In this document: piece after piece, positions 24,672-32,002 of the stretch
Numbering within the stretch: the stretch's first letter is position 1
How the letters are laid out: every line of letters starts with the position of its first letter
Assembly: GCA_910588495.1 (NCBI GenBank)
Contig: CAJUPU010000012.1
Location: 28,020 to 73,419, forward strand
Source: an uncultured Oscillospiraceae bacterium
GTDB lineage: Bacteria > Bacillota > Clostridia > Oscillospirales > Oscillospiraceae
DNA length: 45,400 nucleotides
Direction: 5' to 3'
The notes under the pieces: generated by a model
What the model saw: only the letters and a program-made list of their open reading frames with translations
Databases searched by the model: none
Told to the model about the DNA's origin: nothing
Made by a program: the position numbers and the translations under genes

Positions 24672-25417
24672 GCGCTGTTCCTGGGACCGTCTACCTGGTG
24701 GGGGCGGGGTGCGGCAAGGCCGACCTGATCACCGTGCGGGGGCTGCGGCTGCTGCAAAACTGCGGCGCAGTGGTGTACGACGAGCTCATCGACCCGGCGC
24801 TGCTGGACGAGGCCCCGGCGCGGGCCCTCCGCCTGCCCATGGGCAAGCGGGCGGGGCGGCGCTGTACCTCCCAGGAGGAGATCTGCGCTAAGCTGGTGGA
24901 GCTGGCCCAGGGGGGGACGGACGTGGTGCGCCTCAAGGGGGGCGACCCCTTCGTGTTCGGCCGGGGGGGCGAGGAGGCCCTGGCCCTGCTGGCGGCGGGG
25001 GTGCCCTTCCAGGTGGTGCCCGGCGTCACCTCCGCCGTGGCCATCCCGGCCCTGGCGGGCATCCCCGTCACCCACCGGGGGATCAGCCGGAGCTTCCATG
25101 TGACCGCCGCCCACACCGCGGGCACGGCGGACGGCCTGCCGGAGGATCTGGACCGGCTGGCGGCGCTGTCCGGGACGCTGGTGTTCCTCATGGGCCTGTC
25201 CCAGCTGGAGCGGCTCGCCGGGCGGCTGCTGGCGGCGGGGAAGGACCCCGCCACCCCCGCCGCCGTGGTGTCCGGGGGGAACGCCCCCTGCCCCGCCGCG
25301 GTCCGGGGGACCCTGGGGGACATCGCGAAAAGGACCCGAGCCGCCAACGTCCAGCCCCCGGCGGTCATCCTGGTGGGGGACGCGGCGGCGCTGGAGCTGA
25401 CCTGTCCAGTCGAGTGA
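24668..25417 (+). CDS. cobA: Uroporphyrinogen-III C-methyltransferase (SUMT)
   Basis: An ATG behind AAGGAGG overlaps the upstream stop; 249 residues. The enzyme adds two methyl groups from SAM to uroporphyrinogen III to make precorrin-2, the substrate of the enzyme encoded just upstream. Motifs: VGAGCGKADLITVRGL (SAM loop, with Cys where many have Pro), RLKGGDPFVFGRGGEE, VVPGVTSAVAIPALAGIPVTHRG (seen as VVPGVTSA and GIPVTHRG) and VFLMGLSQLERL. In many clostridia this domain is fused to HemD; here it stands alone, and no hemABCD genes follow. It ends the transporter-tetrapyrrole operon. Confidence 0.95.
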   Translation: MSAVPGTVYLVGAGCGKADLITVRGLRLLQNCGAVVYDELIDPALLDEAPARALRLPMGKRAGRRCTSQEEICAKLVELAQGGTDVVRLKGGDPFVFGRGGEEALALLAAGVPFQVVPGVTSAVAIPALAGIPVTHRGISRSFHVTAAHTAGTADGLPEDLDRLAALSGTLVFLMGLSQLERLAGRLLAAGKDPATPAAVVSGGNAPCPAAVRGTLGDIAKRTRAANVQPPAVILVGDAAALELTCPVE

Positions 25418-25435
25418 GGTTTTTTCACCTCCCCC

Positions 25436-25463
25436 TTGCAAACGCCGGAAAAAATGGTATACT
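25436..25463 (+). promoter_or_regulatory. asnS promoter
   Basis: TTGCAA (25436-25441), a 16-base spacer and TATACT (25458-25463), about 65 bases before asnS. The leader is too short for a T-box. Confidence 0.7.
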
Positions 25464-25528
25464 AGTGCAAAGCTTCTCCCCCGCCCCCGGGCGGGCCCAT
25501 CCTATCAACAGAAATCGAGGGAACGCAT

Positions 25529-26923
25529 ATGGAACGCATCACCATCGCCTCCGTCTTTGCCGACGCCCAGCGGCTGGACGGCCGGACCGTCACCGTCATG
25601 GGCTGGGCCCGCACCATCCGGGACCTGAAGGGCTTCGGCTTCGTCGAGCTCAACGACGGCTCCTGCTTCAAGAACCTCCAGGTGGTCATGGAGGCCGGCG
25701 CCCTGGACAATTACAAGGACATCGCGTCCCAGAACGTGGGCGCCGCCCTCATCGTCACCGGCGTGGTGGTACTCACCCCCCAGGCCAAGCAGCCTTTGGA
25801 GATCAAGGCCGCCTCCATCGCGGTGGAGGGCCCCTCCTCCCCGGACTACCCCCTGCAGAAGAAGCGCCACGGCGTGGACTACCTGCGCACCATCCAGCAC
25901 CTGCGGCCCCGGACCAACCTGTTCTCCGCCGCCTTCCGGGTGCGCTCGGTGGCCGCCCACGCCATCCACTGCTTCTTCCAGGACCGGGGCTTCGTCTACG
26001 TCCACACCCCCATCATCACCGCCAGCGACTGCGAGGGCGCGGGGGAGATGTTCCAGGTCACCACCCTGGACATGGACGCCCCGCCCCGCTCGCAGGACGG
26101 GAGCGTGGACTGGTCCCGGGACTTCTTCGGCAAGCGGGCCAACCTCACCGTGTCCGGCCAGCTCAACGCGGAGAACTTCGCCATGGCCTTCGGCAGCGTC
26201 TACACCTTCGGCCCCACCTTCCGGGCGGAGAACTCCAACACCCCCCGCCATGCCGCCGAGTTCTGGATGATCGAGCCGGAGATGGCCTTCGCCGACCTGT
26301 CCGACGATATGGACGTGGCCGAGGCCATGATCAAGCACATCATCGATACCGTGATGGACAAGTGCCCCGACGAGATGGCCTTCTTCAACTCCTTCGTGGA
26401 CAAGGGGCTGGTGGAGCGGCTGCGCCACGTGGCCTCCTCCGACTTCGCCCGGGTGAGCTACACCGACGCGGTGGAGATCCTGAAAAAGAACAACGACCGC
26501 TTCGACTACAAGGTGGAGTGGGGGTGCGACCTGCAGACCGAGCACGAGCGCTACCTCACCGAGCAGGTGTTCCAAAAGCCGGTGTTCGTCACCGACTACC
26601 CCAAGGACATCAAGGCGTTCTACATGCGCCTCAACGACGACGGCAGGACGGTGGCCGCCGCCGACTGCCTGGTGCCCGGGATCGGCGAGATCATCGGCGG
26701 CTCCCAGCGGGAGGAGCGCATCGACGTGCTGGAGGCGCGCATGAAGGAGCTGGGCCTCAAGCCGGAGGACTACTGGTGGTATCTGGACCTGCGGCGCTAC
26801 GGCTCCTGCCGCCACGCGGGCTTCGGCCTGGGCTTCGAGCGGATGGTGATGTACCTGACGGGCATCAGCAACATCCGGGACGTGGAACTCCACCCCCGCA
26901 CGGCGGGCAGCGCGGAGTTTTAA
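25529..26923 (+). CDS. asnS: Asparaginyl-tRNA synthetase
   Basis: This 464-residue class IIb synthetase charges tRNA-Asn with asparagine. An N-terminal OB fold binds the anticodon (VTVMGWARTIRDLKGFGFVELNDG, seen as GWARTIRDLKGFGFVEL). The catalytic core has motif 2 (FRAENSNTPRHAAEFWMIEPE, seen as FRAENSNTPRH) and motif 3 (GFGLGFERMVMYLTGI). The AENSNTPRHAAEF wording separates AsnRS from AspRS. It starts with ATG after GAGGGAA, is monocistronic, and ends in a strong bidirectional terminator. Confidence 0.97.
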   Translation: MERITIASVFADAQRLDGRTVTVMGWARTIRDLKGFGFVELNDGSCFKNLQVVMEAGALDNYKDIASQNVGAALIVTGVVVLTPQAKQPLEIKAASIAVEGPSSPDYPLQKKRHGVDYLRTIQHLRPRTNLFSAAFRVRSVAAHAIHCFFQDRGFVYVHTPIITASDCEGAGEMFQVTTLDMDAPPRSQDGSVDWSRDFFGKRANLTVSGQLNAENFAMAFGSVYTFGPTFRAENSNTPRHAAEFWMIEPEMAFADLSDDMDVAEAMIKHIIDTVMDKCPDEMAFFNSFVDKGLVERLRHVASSDFARVSYTDAVEILKKNNDRFDYKVEWGCDLQTEHERYLTEQVFQKPVFVTDYPKDIKAFYMRLNDDGRTVAAADCLVPGIGEIIGGSQREERIDVLEARMKELGLKPEDYWWYLDLRRYGSCRHAGFGLGFERMVMYLTGISNIRDVELHPRTAGSAEF

Positions 26924-26933
26924 GAAGCTATAC
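26924..26933 (+). repeat. Post-stop motif GAAGCTRYAC (copy 2)
   Basis: GAAGCTATAC directly follows the asnS TAA stop, as at 13764 and (after a CAA codon) at 38414. Confidence 0.4.
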
Positions 26934-26935
26934 AG

Positions 26936-26971
26936 AAAAGCGGCCCTGTGGGTGACACAGGGCCGCTTTTT
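26936..26971. terminator. Bidirectional terminator between asnS and the ECF operon
   Basis: A perfect 15-bp stem (AAAAGCGGCCCTGTG / CACAGGGCCGCTTTT) with a 5-base loop has A residues on one side and T on the other. It serves both converging transcripts. Confidence 0.92.
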
Positions 26972-26982
26972 CCGCCGTATTG

Positions 26983-27774
26983 TCAGGAGAAGCTGTCCAG
27001 CAGCCCCTCCAGCCGCGCCACCAGCTCCTCTTTGGTGGACAGGTTGCCCAGGGCGGTGGCCTCATACAGGATCCCGTCCCGCATGAAATAGCCCGTGGAG
27101 TAGGCGTGGGGGGCCTCCTCCGTCCCCAGGTAGCGGACCATCTCCGCCGCGGAGCCGTCGGGCATGGGATGGGTACCCACCGGCTCCGCCGTCCCCTCCG
27201 CAAGGCCCATCCCGCTGGACGCCTCCGACCCGTTCCAGTGCTCGGTGCGGATCTGGATCGCCACCTCCTCCTGGCGGCTGATGCTGGTGCTGCCGATGTC
27301 GATCCCCCACAGCTGTTCCAGCCCCACATGGAAAAGGTAGACATAGAACTTTTCGTCCCCGCCCCAGTCCCGGCCTCCGTCGGGCCAGGCCAGCGGGATC
27401 TCCTCCCCCACAAAGGCCCTCACCTCGTCCCAGGTGGAAAAGCACCTCGTCACCACCGGATGGTCCCGCCCCTGGCTGGCCTCCAGCAGGGCGGGGCTGA
27501 AGGAGCTCAGGGGGTACTTGGTCATGGGGACGCCCCCCACGTGATACCCGCCGTCGTCCACCCGGAGGGTGAGCCGCTGGATGAACTCCGCCACCGCCCG
27601 GGGGTTGGCTGCAAACGCCGTCCCCAGCAGGGCCAGGCACAGACAGGCCGCCATGGCCGCCCCCCGCCAGGGGGGCATTTTTTTGCGCTTGGGCACCGTC
27701 CCGGCCTCGTCGATCAGATCGTCCCCCACGTCCGCCATGGCCCGGAACAGCTCCCGCGCCTTGTTTTCCTTCAT
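26983..27774 (-). CDS. Membrane-anchored partner of the ECF sigma factor, probable anti-sigma factor
   Basis: An ATG overlapping the sigma stop (ATGA) gives 263 residues. The N-terminal 33 residues are cytosolic and charged (KARELFRAMADVGDDLIDEAG, seen as KARELFRAMADVGDDLI). One membrane helix (about 37-56, AAMAACLCLALLGTAFA) precedes a 200-residue outer domain with no family I recognise. This layout, with tight coupling to the sigma gene, suggests an anti-sigma factor that releases the sigma on an envelope signal. No zinc-binding HxxxCxxC motif is seen. Relatives in this clade are often annotated only as hypothetical. Confidence 0.6.
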   Translation of the reverse strand: MKENKARELFRAMADVGDDLIDEAGTVPKRKKMPPWRGAAMAACLCLALLGTAFAANPRAVAEFIQRLTLRVDDGGYHVGGVPMTKYPLSSFSPALLEASQGRDHPVVTRCFSTWDEVRAFVGEEIPLAWPDGGRDWGGDEKFYVYLFHVGLEQLWGIDIGSTSISRQEEVAIQIRTEHWNGSEASSGMGLAEGTAEPVGTHPMPDGSAAEMVRYLGTEEAPHAYSTGYFMRDGILYEATALGNLSTKEELVARLEGLLDSFS

Positions 27775-28328
27775 AACACGAATCCCTCCTGTTCCAATGT
27801 CTTTTTCAGGCCCCGCCGAAGGCGGAGCATCCGCTGGGCCAGCTTGGCCGGGGGCTCCCCCCGCTCCGCCGCCAGCTCCTGGAGGGGGACCCCGTACCAG
27901 TACCGCCGCAGGAACGCCGTCCGGTCCCCCTTGGGCAGGGAGCGCAGCCAGCGGTCTATGGCGGCGGACAGCGCCCGGCCCTCCAGCTCCCCCTCCACCG
28001 AGGCGGGGGAGGGCAGGCAGTCCTCCAGCTCGCTGAGCAGGGCGGTCATCCCCCCGCCCCGCTTCTGCGCGTGGTCCCGGTCCCACCGGTTCAGGGCCAG
28101 GTTGCGGGTCACCCGGGCCAGCCACGCCCCCAGCCGCCGGGGGCGCTGGGGCGGGATGGCGTTCCACGCCTGGAGCAGGGCGTCGTTGACGCACTCCTCC
28201 GCGTCCTCCTCGCCCCCCAGGATGTTTTTCGCCACCGACCGGCACAGCGCCGCGTACTTCCGCTGGGTCTCTCTCAGAGCCGCCTCGTCCCGCCGCCAGT
28301 ACAGCGCCACGATCTGTCCGTCCTCCAT
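27771..28328 (-). CDS. ECF-type RNA polymerase sigma factor
   Basis: The ATG at 28328 lies six bases after AAGGGGG and gives 185 residues; an ATG two codons upstream is also possible. Region 2 shows the helix with EEDAEECVNDALLQAWN and then LGAWLARVTRNLALNRWDRD (seen as WLARVTRNLALNRWDR), which binds core polymerase and the -10. Region 4 shows LPKGDRTAFLRRYWYGVPLQELA with the -35 helix-turn-helix, seen as LPKGDRTAFLRRYWYG. The linker lacks sigma-3, as expected for ECF factors. It is followed by its putative anti-sigma partner. Confidence 0.9.
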   Translation of the reverse strand: MEDGQIVALYWRRDEAALRETQRKYAALCRSVAKNILGGEEDAEECVNDALLQAWNAIPPQRPRRLGAWLARVTRNLALNRWDRDHAQKRGGGMTALLSELEDCLPSPASVEGELEGRALSAAIDRWLRSLPKGDRTAFLRRYWYGVPLQELAAERGEPPAKLAQRMLRLRRGLKKTLEQEGFVL

Positions 28329-28747
28329 CCCCATCCCCCTTTCTTCCTCTCTCAGGGCCCTCACTCAATAAGACAGCATCCGCGCCCGGATATTGCCTCC
28401 CGCCGCCAAAAAAGGCGCCCCGTCCGCCTTCGCGGTTTCGACATCGTTTTACATTGGGCCATATTAGTAGATATTGCAAGAAATAACATATGATGGAAAT
28501 TCTAAGTCCCCTCTCTTTTCCCTGTCATTTTGCACAAAATATGTCGTTTGTTTTCGGCGTATCAAACGAAATTTCCAGTTATATGTCTTTATGTGTCCTC
28601 ATCCGCATATAAAGCGTCACGTCTAGCATTTGGGTATATTTTTGAAATGGCCGACTATTTACAGCACCGGGCAAAAAGCGGTATCATCTGCTTACAGACG
28701 CTGCCCTCCGGGGCGGCGGGGAGAAATGAAGCAGAGGAGTGGTGTTT
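28329..28747. other. Divergent intergenic region between ECF operon and alpha-galactoside transporter
   Basis: This gap is markedly AT-richer from 28440 onwards. It contains an inverted repeat TCGTTTG-N12-CAAACGA (28544-28550 and 28563-28569) and a looser one, TTATATG/CATATAA (near 28580 and 28606), which are possible operators. The binding-protein promoter is listed separately. I could not identify the sigma promoter with confidence. Confidence 0.5.
28658..28687 (+). promoter_or_regulatory. Promoter of the sugar-binding protein gene
   Basis: TTTACA (28658-28663), an 18-base spacer and TATCAT (28682-28687), about 60 bases before the start codon. Confidence 0.6.
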
Positions 28748-30046
28748 ATGAAAAAGATCCGCCGCGTCGCGGCACTGGTCTTGACCATGGCGCTGCTGCT
28801 GTCCCTGTTCGGGTGCGGCGCGGCAGACGGCAAGACTCATCTGAAGTTCCAAATCTGGGACGTGGCCCAGCGCGACAGCATGCAGGCCATCTGCGACGCC
28901 TACACCGCCAAAAACCCCGACGTGATCATCGAGGTGCAGGTGACCAGCTGGAACGAGTACTGGACCAAGCTGGAGGCCGCCGCCGAGTCCAACACCATGC
29001 CGGACATCTTCTGGATGCACACCAACCAGATCTTGTACTATTCCGACTTCGGTATGCTGGCGGACGTGACCGAGCTGTATGACGATGTGGAGCCGGGCTA
29101 CTACGAGAACCATTTTTCCGAGATCTCCATCGGCAACGCCCAGGGCACCGACGGCCGGATGTACGGCGTGCCCAAGGACAAGGACAACATCTTCCTGGTG
29201 TATAACAAGGAGATGTTCGACGCCGCCGGGGTGGCCTACCCCGACGAGAACTGGACCTGGGACGACCTGGTGAACGCCTCCCAGACCATCTACGACAAGA
29301 CGGGCAACTACGGCTACATGGCCTATCACGACGACCAGATGGGCTACTGGAGCTTCGTCTACCAGGCCGGCGGCTACATCCTCAACGAGGACTTCACCAA
29401 AGCCGGCTTCGACCAGCCCGGCACCAAGAAGGGCATGGAGTTCTACGTGGGCCTCCAGGACTACGACTGGTGCCCCAAGCAGGAGTACTTCGCCGAGAAC
29501 GCCCCCGGCACCGCCTTCTTCTCCGGCATCGGCGCCATGTACATCGAGGGCAACTGGGAGCTGATGAACAAGTGCGTCAGCTTCCCCAACATGCAGGGCA
29601 AATGGGACATCGCCCCCATGCCCAAGTGCCCCGACCCCGTCTCCGGCGACGGCCGGGCCACCATCTCCAACGGCCTGTGCTACTCCACCGCCGCCCACGG
29701 CAAGACCCGGGACATCGCCCTGGACGTGATCAAGTTCTTCGGCACCGAGGAGGCCCAGCTGCTGGCCAGCTCCTACGGCGCGGCCATCTCCGCCTACAAC
29801 GGCACCGAGCAGCCCTACTTCGACGCCTTTGACAAGGCCGGCTATGACATCAACGTGGAGATGGTCATGGACCAGTTCGAGTACGGCGTGCAGAACGTGA
29901 ACAACTCCGCCAAGCCCAAGTGGAAGAGCCCCGTGCTGGATGAGCTGAACAAGGTGTACGCCGGGCAGCAGAGCCTGGATTCCGCCCTGGCCAACATGCA
30001 GCAGATCGTGGACACCGAGACCGCCAAGAAGCTGGCGGGCGACTGA
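28748..30046 (+). CDS. Extracellular sugar-binding lipoprotein of a CUT1 ABC transporter
   Basis: An ATG eight bases after GAGGAG gives 432 residues. A lipoprotein signal (KKIRRVAALVLTMALLLSLF) ends in FGCG. The mature protein is a family-1 sugar-binding protein: FQIWDVAQRDSMQAICDAY first strand and helix (seen as FQIWDVAQRD), the PDIFWMH loop, GVPKDKDNIFLVYNKEMFDAAG (seen as GVPKDKDNIFLVYNKEMF) and IGAMYIEGNWEL. It captures an oligosaccharide outside the cell. The downstream alpha-galactosidase suggests raffinose- or melibiose-type sugars; the sequence does not prove it. Confidence 0.92.
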   Translation: MKKIRRVAALVLTMALLLSLFGCGAADGKTHLKFQIWDVAQRDSMQAICDAYTAKNPDVIIEVQVTSWNEYWTKLEAAAESNTMPDIFWMHTNQILYYSDFGMLADVTELYDDVEPGYYENHFSEISIGNAQGTDGRMYGVPKDKDNIFLVYNKEMFDAAGVAYPDENWTWDDLVNASQTIYDKTGNYGYMAYHDDQMGYWSFVYQAGGYILNEDFTKAGFDQPGTKKGMEFYVGLQDYDWCPKQEYFAENAPGTAFFSGIGAMYIEGNWELMNKCVSFPNMQGKWDIAPMPKCPDPVSGDGRATISNGLCYSTAAHGKTRDIALDVIKFFGTEEAQLLASSYGAAISAYNGTEQPYFDAFDKAGYDINVEMVMDQFEYGVQNVNNSAKPKWKSPVLDELNKVYAGQQSLDSALANMQQIVDTETAKKLAGD

Positions 30047-30060
30047 GAGGAGGGTCAACT

Positions 30061-30951
30061 GTGAAAAAGAACAAGCTGTCCCCGGCGGCGCTCCGGGAGC
30101 AAAACTGGGCCTATATCATGGTGGCCCCCACCATCATCGGCCTGCTGGTGCTGAACATCTGGCCCTTCCTCCAGACCATCTACACCAGCTTCTGCGAGCA
30201 CCTGGGCTTCGGCAACTATAAGTTCATCGGCCTGGCCAACTATACCGAGATGTTCCAGACCCCCGAGTTCTGGAAGGCCACCTGGAACACCATCCTGTTC
30301 TGTATCCTCACCGTCCCCGTGGGGCTGTTCCTCTCCCTGCTGGTGGCCATGCTCCTGAACGCTAAGATCCGCTTCAAGGGCGGCTTCCGCACCATCTTTT
30401 TCCTGCCCATGGTGTGCGCCCCCGCCGCCGTCACCATGGTGTGGCGCTGGATCTTCAACGCCGAGTACGGCATCCTCAACCAGATGTTCGGCACCCAGAT
30501 CAAGTGGATCACCGATCCCAATTTCGTCATGATCTCCTGCGCCGTGGTGGCCATCTGGAGCAACATCGGCTACGACGCCGTCCTCCTGCTGGCCGGCCTG
30601 CAGAACATCCCCAAGACCCTCTACGAGGCCAACAGCATCGACGGCGCGGGCAAGGTGAAGCAGTTCTTCACCATCACCCTGCCCATGGTGTCCCCCACCC
30701 TGTTCGTGGTGATGATCATGCGCCTGATGGCCTCCGTCAAGGTGTACGACCTGATCTACATGATGGTGGAGGAGACCAACCCCGCCGTCACCAGCGTGCA
30801 GAGCCTGATGTACCTGTTCTACCGGGAGTCCTTCGTGGCGGGCAGCCGCGGCATGGGCTCGGCCATCGTCATCTGGACCGTCCTGCTCATCGGCCTGGTC
30901 ACTGTGATCCAGTTCTACGGCCAGAAGAAGTGGGTCAACTACGATGTCTAA
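30061..30951 (+). CDS. CUT1 ABC sugar permease (MalF/RafF type)
   Basis: A GTG start after GAGGAGG gives 296 residues with six membrane helices. The permease EAA loop EANSIDGAGKVKQFFTITLP (seen from residue 189 as EANSIDGAGKVKQFF) contacts the ATPase. It forms a heterodimeric channel with the next gene product. It lies 14 bases after the binding-protein gene and 15 before the second permease, so one transcript is likely. No ATPase gene is in the operon; as in other Firmicutes, a shared MsmK-like ATPase encoded elsewhere probably serves it. Confidence 0.93.
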   Translation: MKKNKLSPAALREQNWAYIMVAPTIIGLLVLNIWPFLQTIYTSFCEHLGFGNYKFIGLANYTEMFQTPEFWKATWNTILFCILTVPVGLFLSLLVAMLLNAKIRFKGGFRTIFFLPMVCAPAAVTMVWRWIFNAEYGILNQMFGTQIKWITDPNFVMISCAVVAIWSNIGYDAVLLLAGLQNIPKTLYEANSIDGAGKVKQFFTITLPMVSPTLFVVMIMRLMASVKVYDLIYMMVEETNPAVTSVQSLMYLFYRESFVAGSRGMGSAIVIWTVLLIGLVTVIQFYGQKKWVNYDV

Positions 30952-30966
30952 GGGAGGGCCGGCAAG

Positions 30967-31806
30967 ATGAAAAACAATTCCTTACAGTCGTCCAAGACCA
31001 TGAACACCGTGCTCACCTACGCCTTCCTCATCCTGGGCGCGCTGATCATGATCCTCCCCTTTGTGTGGATGATCCTCACCAGCTCCAAGACCGTGCCGGA
31101 GAGCAACAACATCCCGGTGACCATCCTGCCCAAGCAGATCATGCTGGATAACTTCGTGGAGGCGGTGAAGAGCCTGCCCTTCGTGAACCTGTACATCAAC
31201 ACGGGCCTGATGATCTTCTTCCGGGTGATCTGTGCGGTGCTGTTCAGCTCCATGGCGGGCTACGCCTTCGCCAAGCTGGAGTTCAAGGGCAAGGGCCTGC
31301 TGTTCGGCATCGTGCTGGTGCAGATGTCCCTGCCCAGCCAGATCTTCATCATCCCCCAGTACCAGATGGTGGCCAAGATGGGGCTGGCCAACACCATCTT
31401 CGCCCTGGTGTTCCCCGGCCTGGTCAGCGCCTTCGGCGTGTTCTTCCTGCGCCAGACCTATATGGGCATCCCCAAGGAGATCGGCGAGGCCGCCTACCTG
31501 GACGGCTGCAACCAGTGGCAGACCTTCTATAAGGTCATGTTCCCCCTCACCGGCACCTCCGTGGCCGCCCTGACCATCTTCACCGCCGTGTTCGCCTACT
31601 CCGACCTGATGTGGCCCCTGGTGGTCAACTCCGATCTGAACATGATGACCCTCAGCTCCGGCCTGGCCACCCTGCGGGGCCAGTTCTCCACCAACTTCCC
31701 GGTGCTGATGGCCGGCTCCCTGCTGGCCATGCTCCCCATGGTCATCCTCTACCTCATCTTCCAGAAGCAGTTCATCGAGGGCATCGCCTCCACCGGAGGC
31801 AAATAG
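30967..31806 (+). CDS. CUT1 ABC sugar permease (MalG/RafG type)
   Basis: The product is 279 residues with six membrane helices and the EAA loop EAAYLDGCNQWQTFYKV from residue 174. N-terminal MILPFVWMILTSSK and C-terminal MLPMVILYLIFQKQFIEGI are typical of MalG-like subunits, the latter being the tail inserted in the channel. The ribosome site is GGGAGG. A hairpin but no strong T-tract follows, so some read-through to the alpha-galactosidase gene is possible. Confidence 0.93.
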   Translation: MKNNSLQSSKTMNTVLTYAFLILGALIMILPFVWMILTSSKTVPESNNIPVTILPKQIMLDNFVEAVKSLPFVNLYINTGLMIFFRVICAVLFSSMAGYAFAKLEFKGKGLLFGIVLVQMSLPSQIFIIPQYQMVAKMGLANTIFALVFPGLVSAFGVFFLRQTYMGIPKEIGEAAYLDGCNQWQTFYKVMFPLTGTSVAALTIFTAVFAYSDLMWPLVVNSDLNMMTLSSGLATLRGQFSTNFPVLMAGSLLAMLPMVILYLIFQKQFIEGIASTGGK

Positions 31807-31827
31807 GCCCGCACTCTCCCTCTTCAT

Positions 31828-31864
31828 GGAACAGCCCCGGCGCTTCGTCGTCCGGGGCTGTTCC
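31828..31864 (+). terminator. Hairpin after the transporter operon
   Basis: A 13-bp stem (GGAACAGCCCCGG / CCGGGGCTGTTCC) with an 11-base loop. No T-run follows, so it may be a weak terminator or an mRNA 3' stabiliser. Confidence 0.6.
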
Positions 31865-31938
31865 CATAGGGGGGAGCTGTGCCCAATTTTTCCGCCCTGC
31901 GAGGGGGCGGATCTGTGTCATATTTTTCCCATTCCCTC

Positions 31939-31967
31939 TTGCCACCCGGCGGAAGATCCCGTATAAT
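31939..31967 (+). promoter_or_regulatory. Alpha-galactosidase promoter
   Basis: TTGCCA (31939-31944), a 17-base spacer and TATAAT (31962-31967), 35 bases before the start codon. Confidence 0.85.
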
Positions 31968-32002
31968 CACAACGAAATACTTTATTCCAGGGGGGTATCC
32001 CA

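Noticed and set aside
25464..25528. T-box leader before asnS
   Set aside because: The leader is about 60 bases, with no T-box core sequence and no terminator.
27775..28479. N-terminal extension of the anti-sigma-like frame across the sigma gene
   Set aside because: It is out of frame with a sigma factor that has clear regions 2 and 4; the ATGA overlap fixes the start at 27774.
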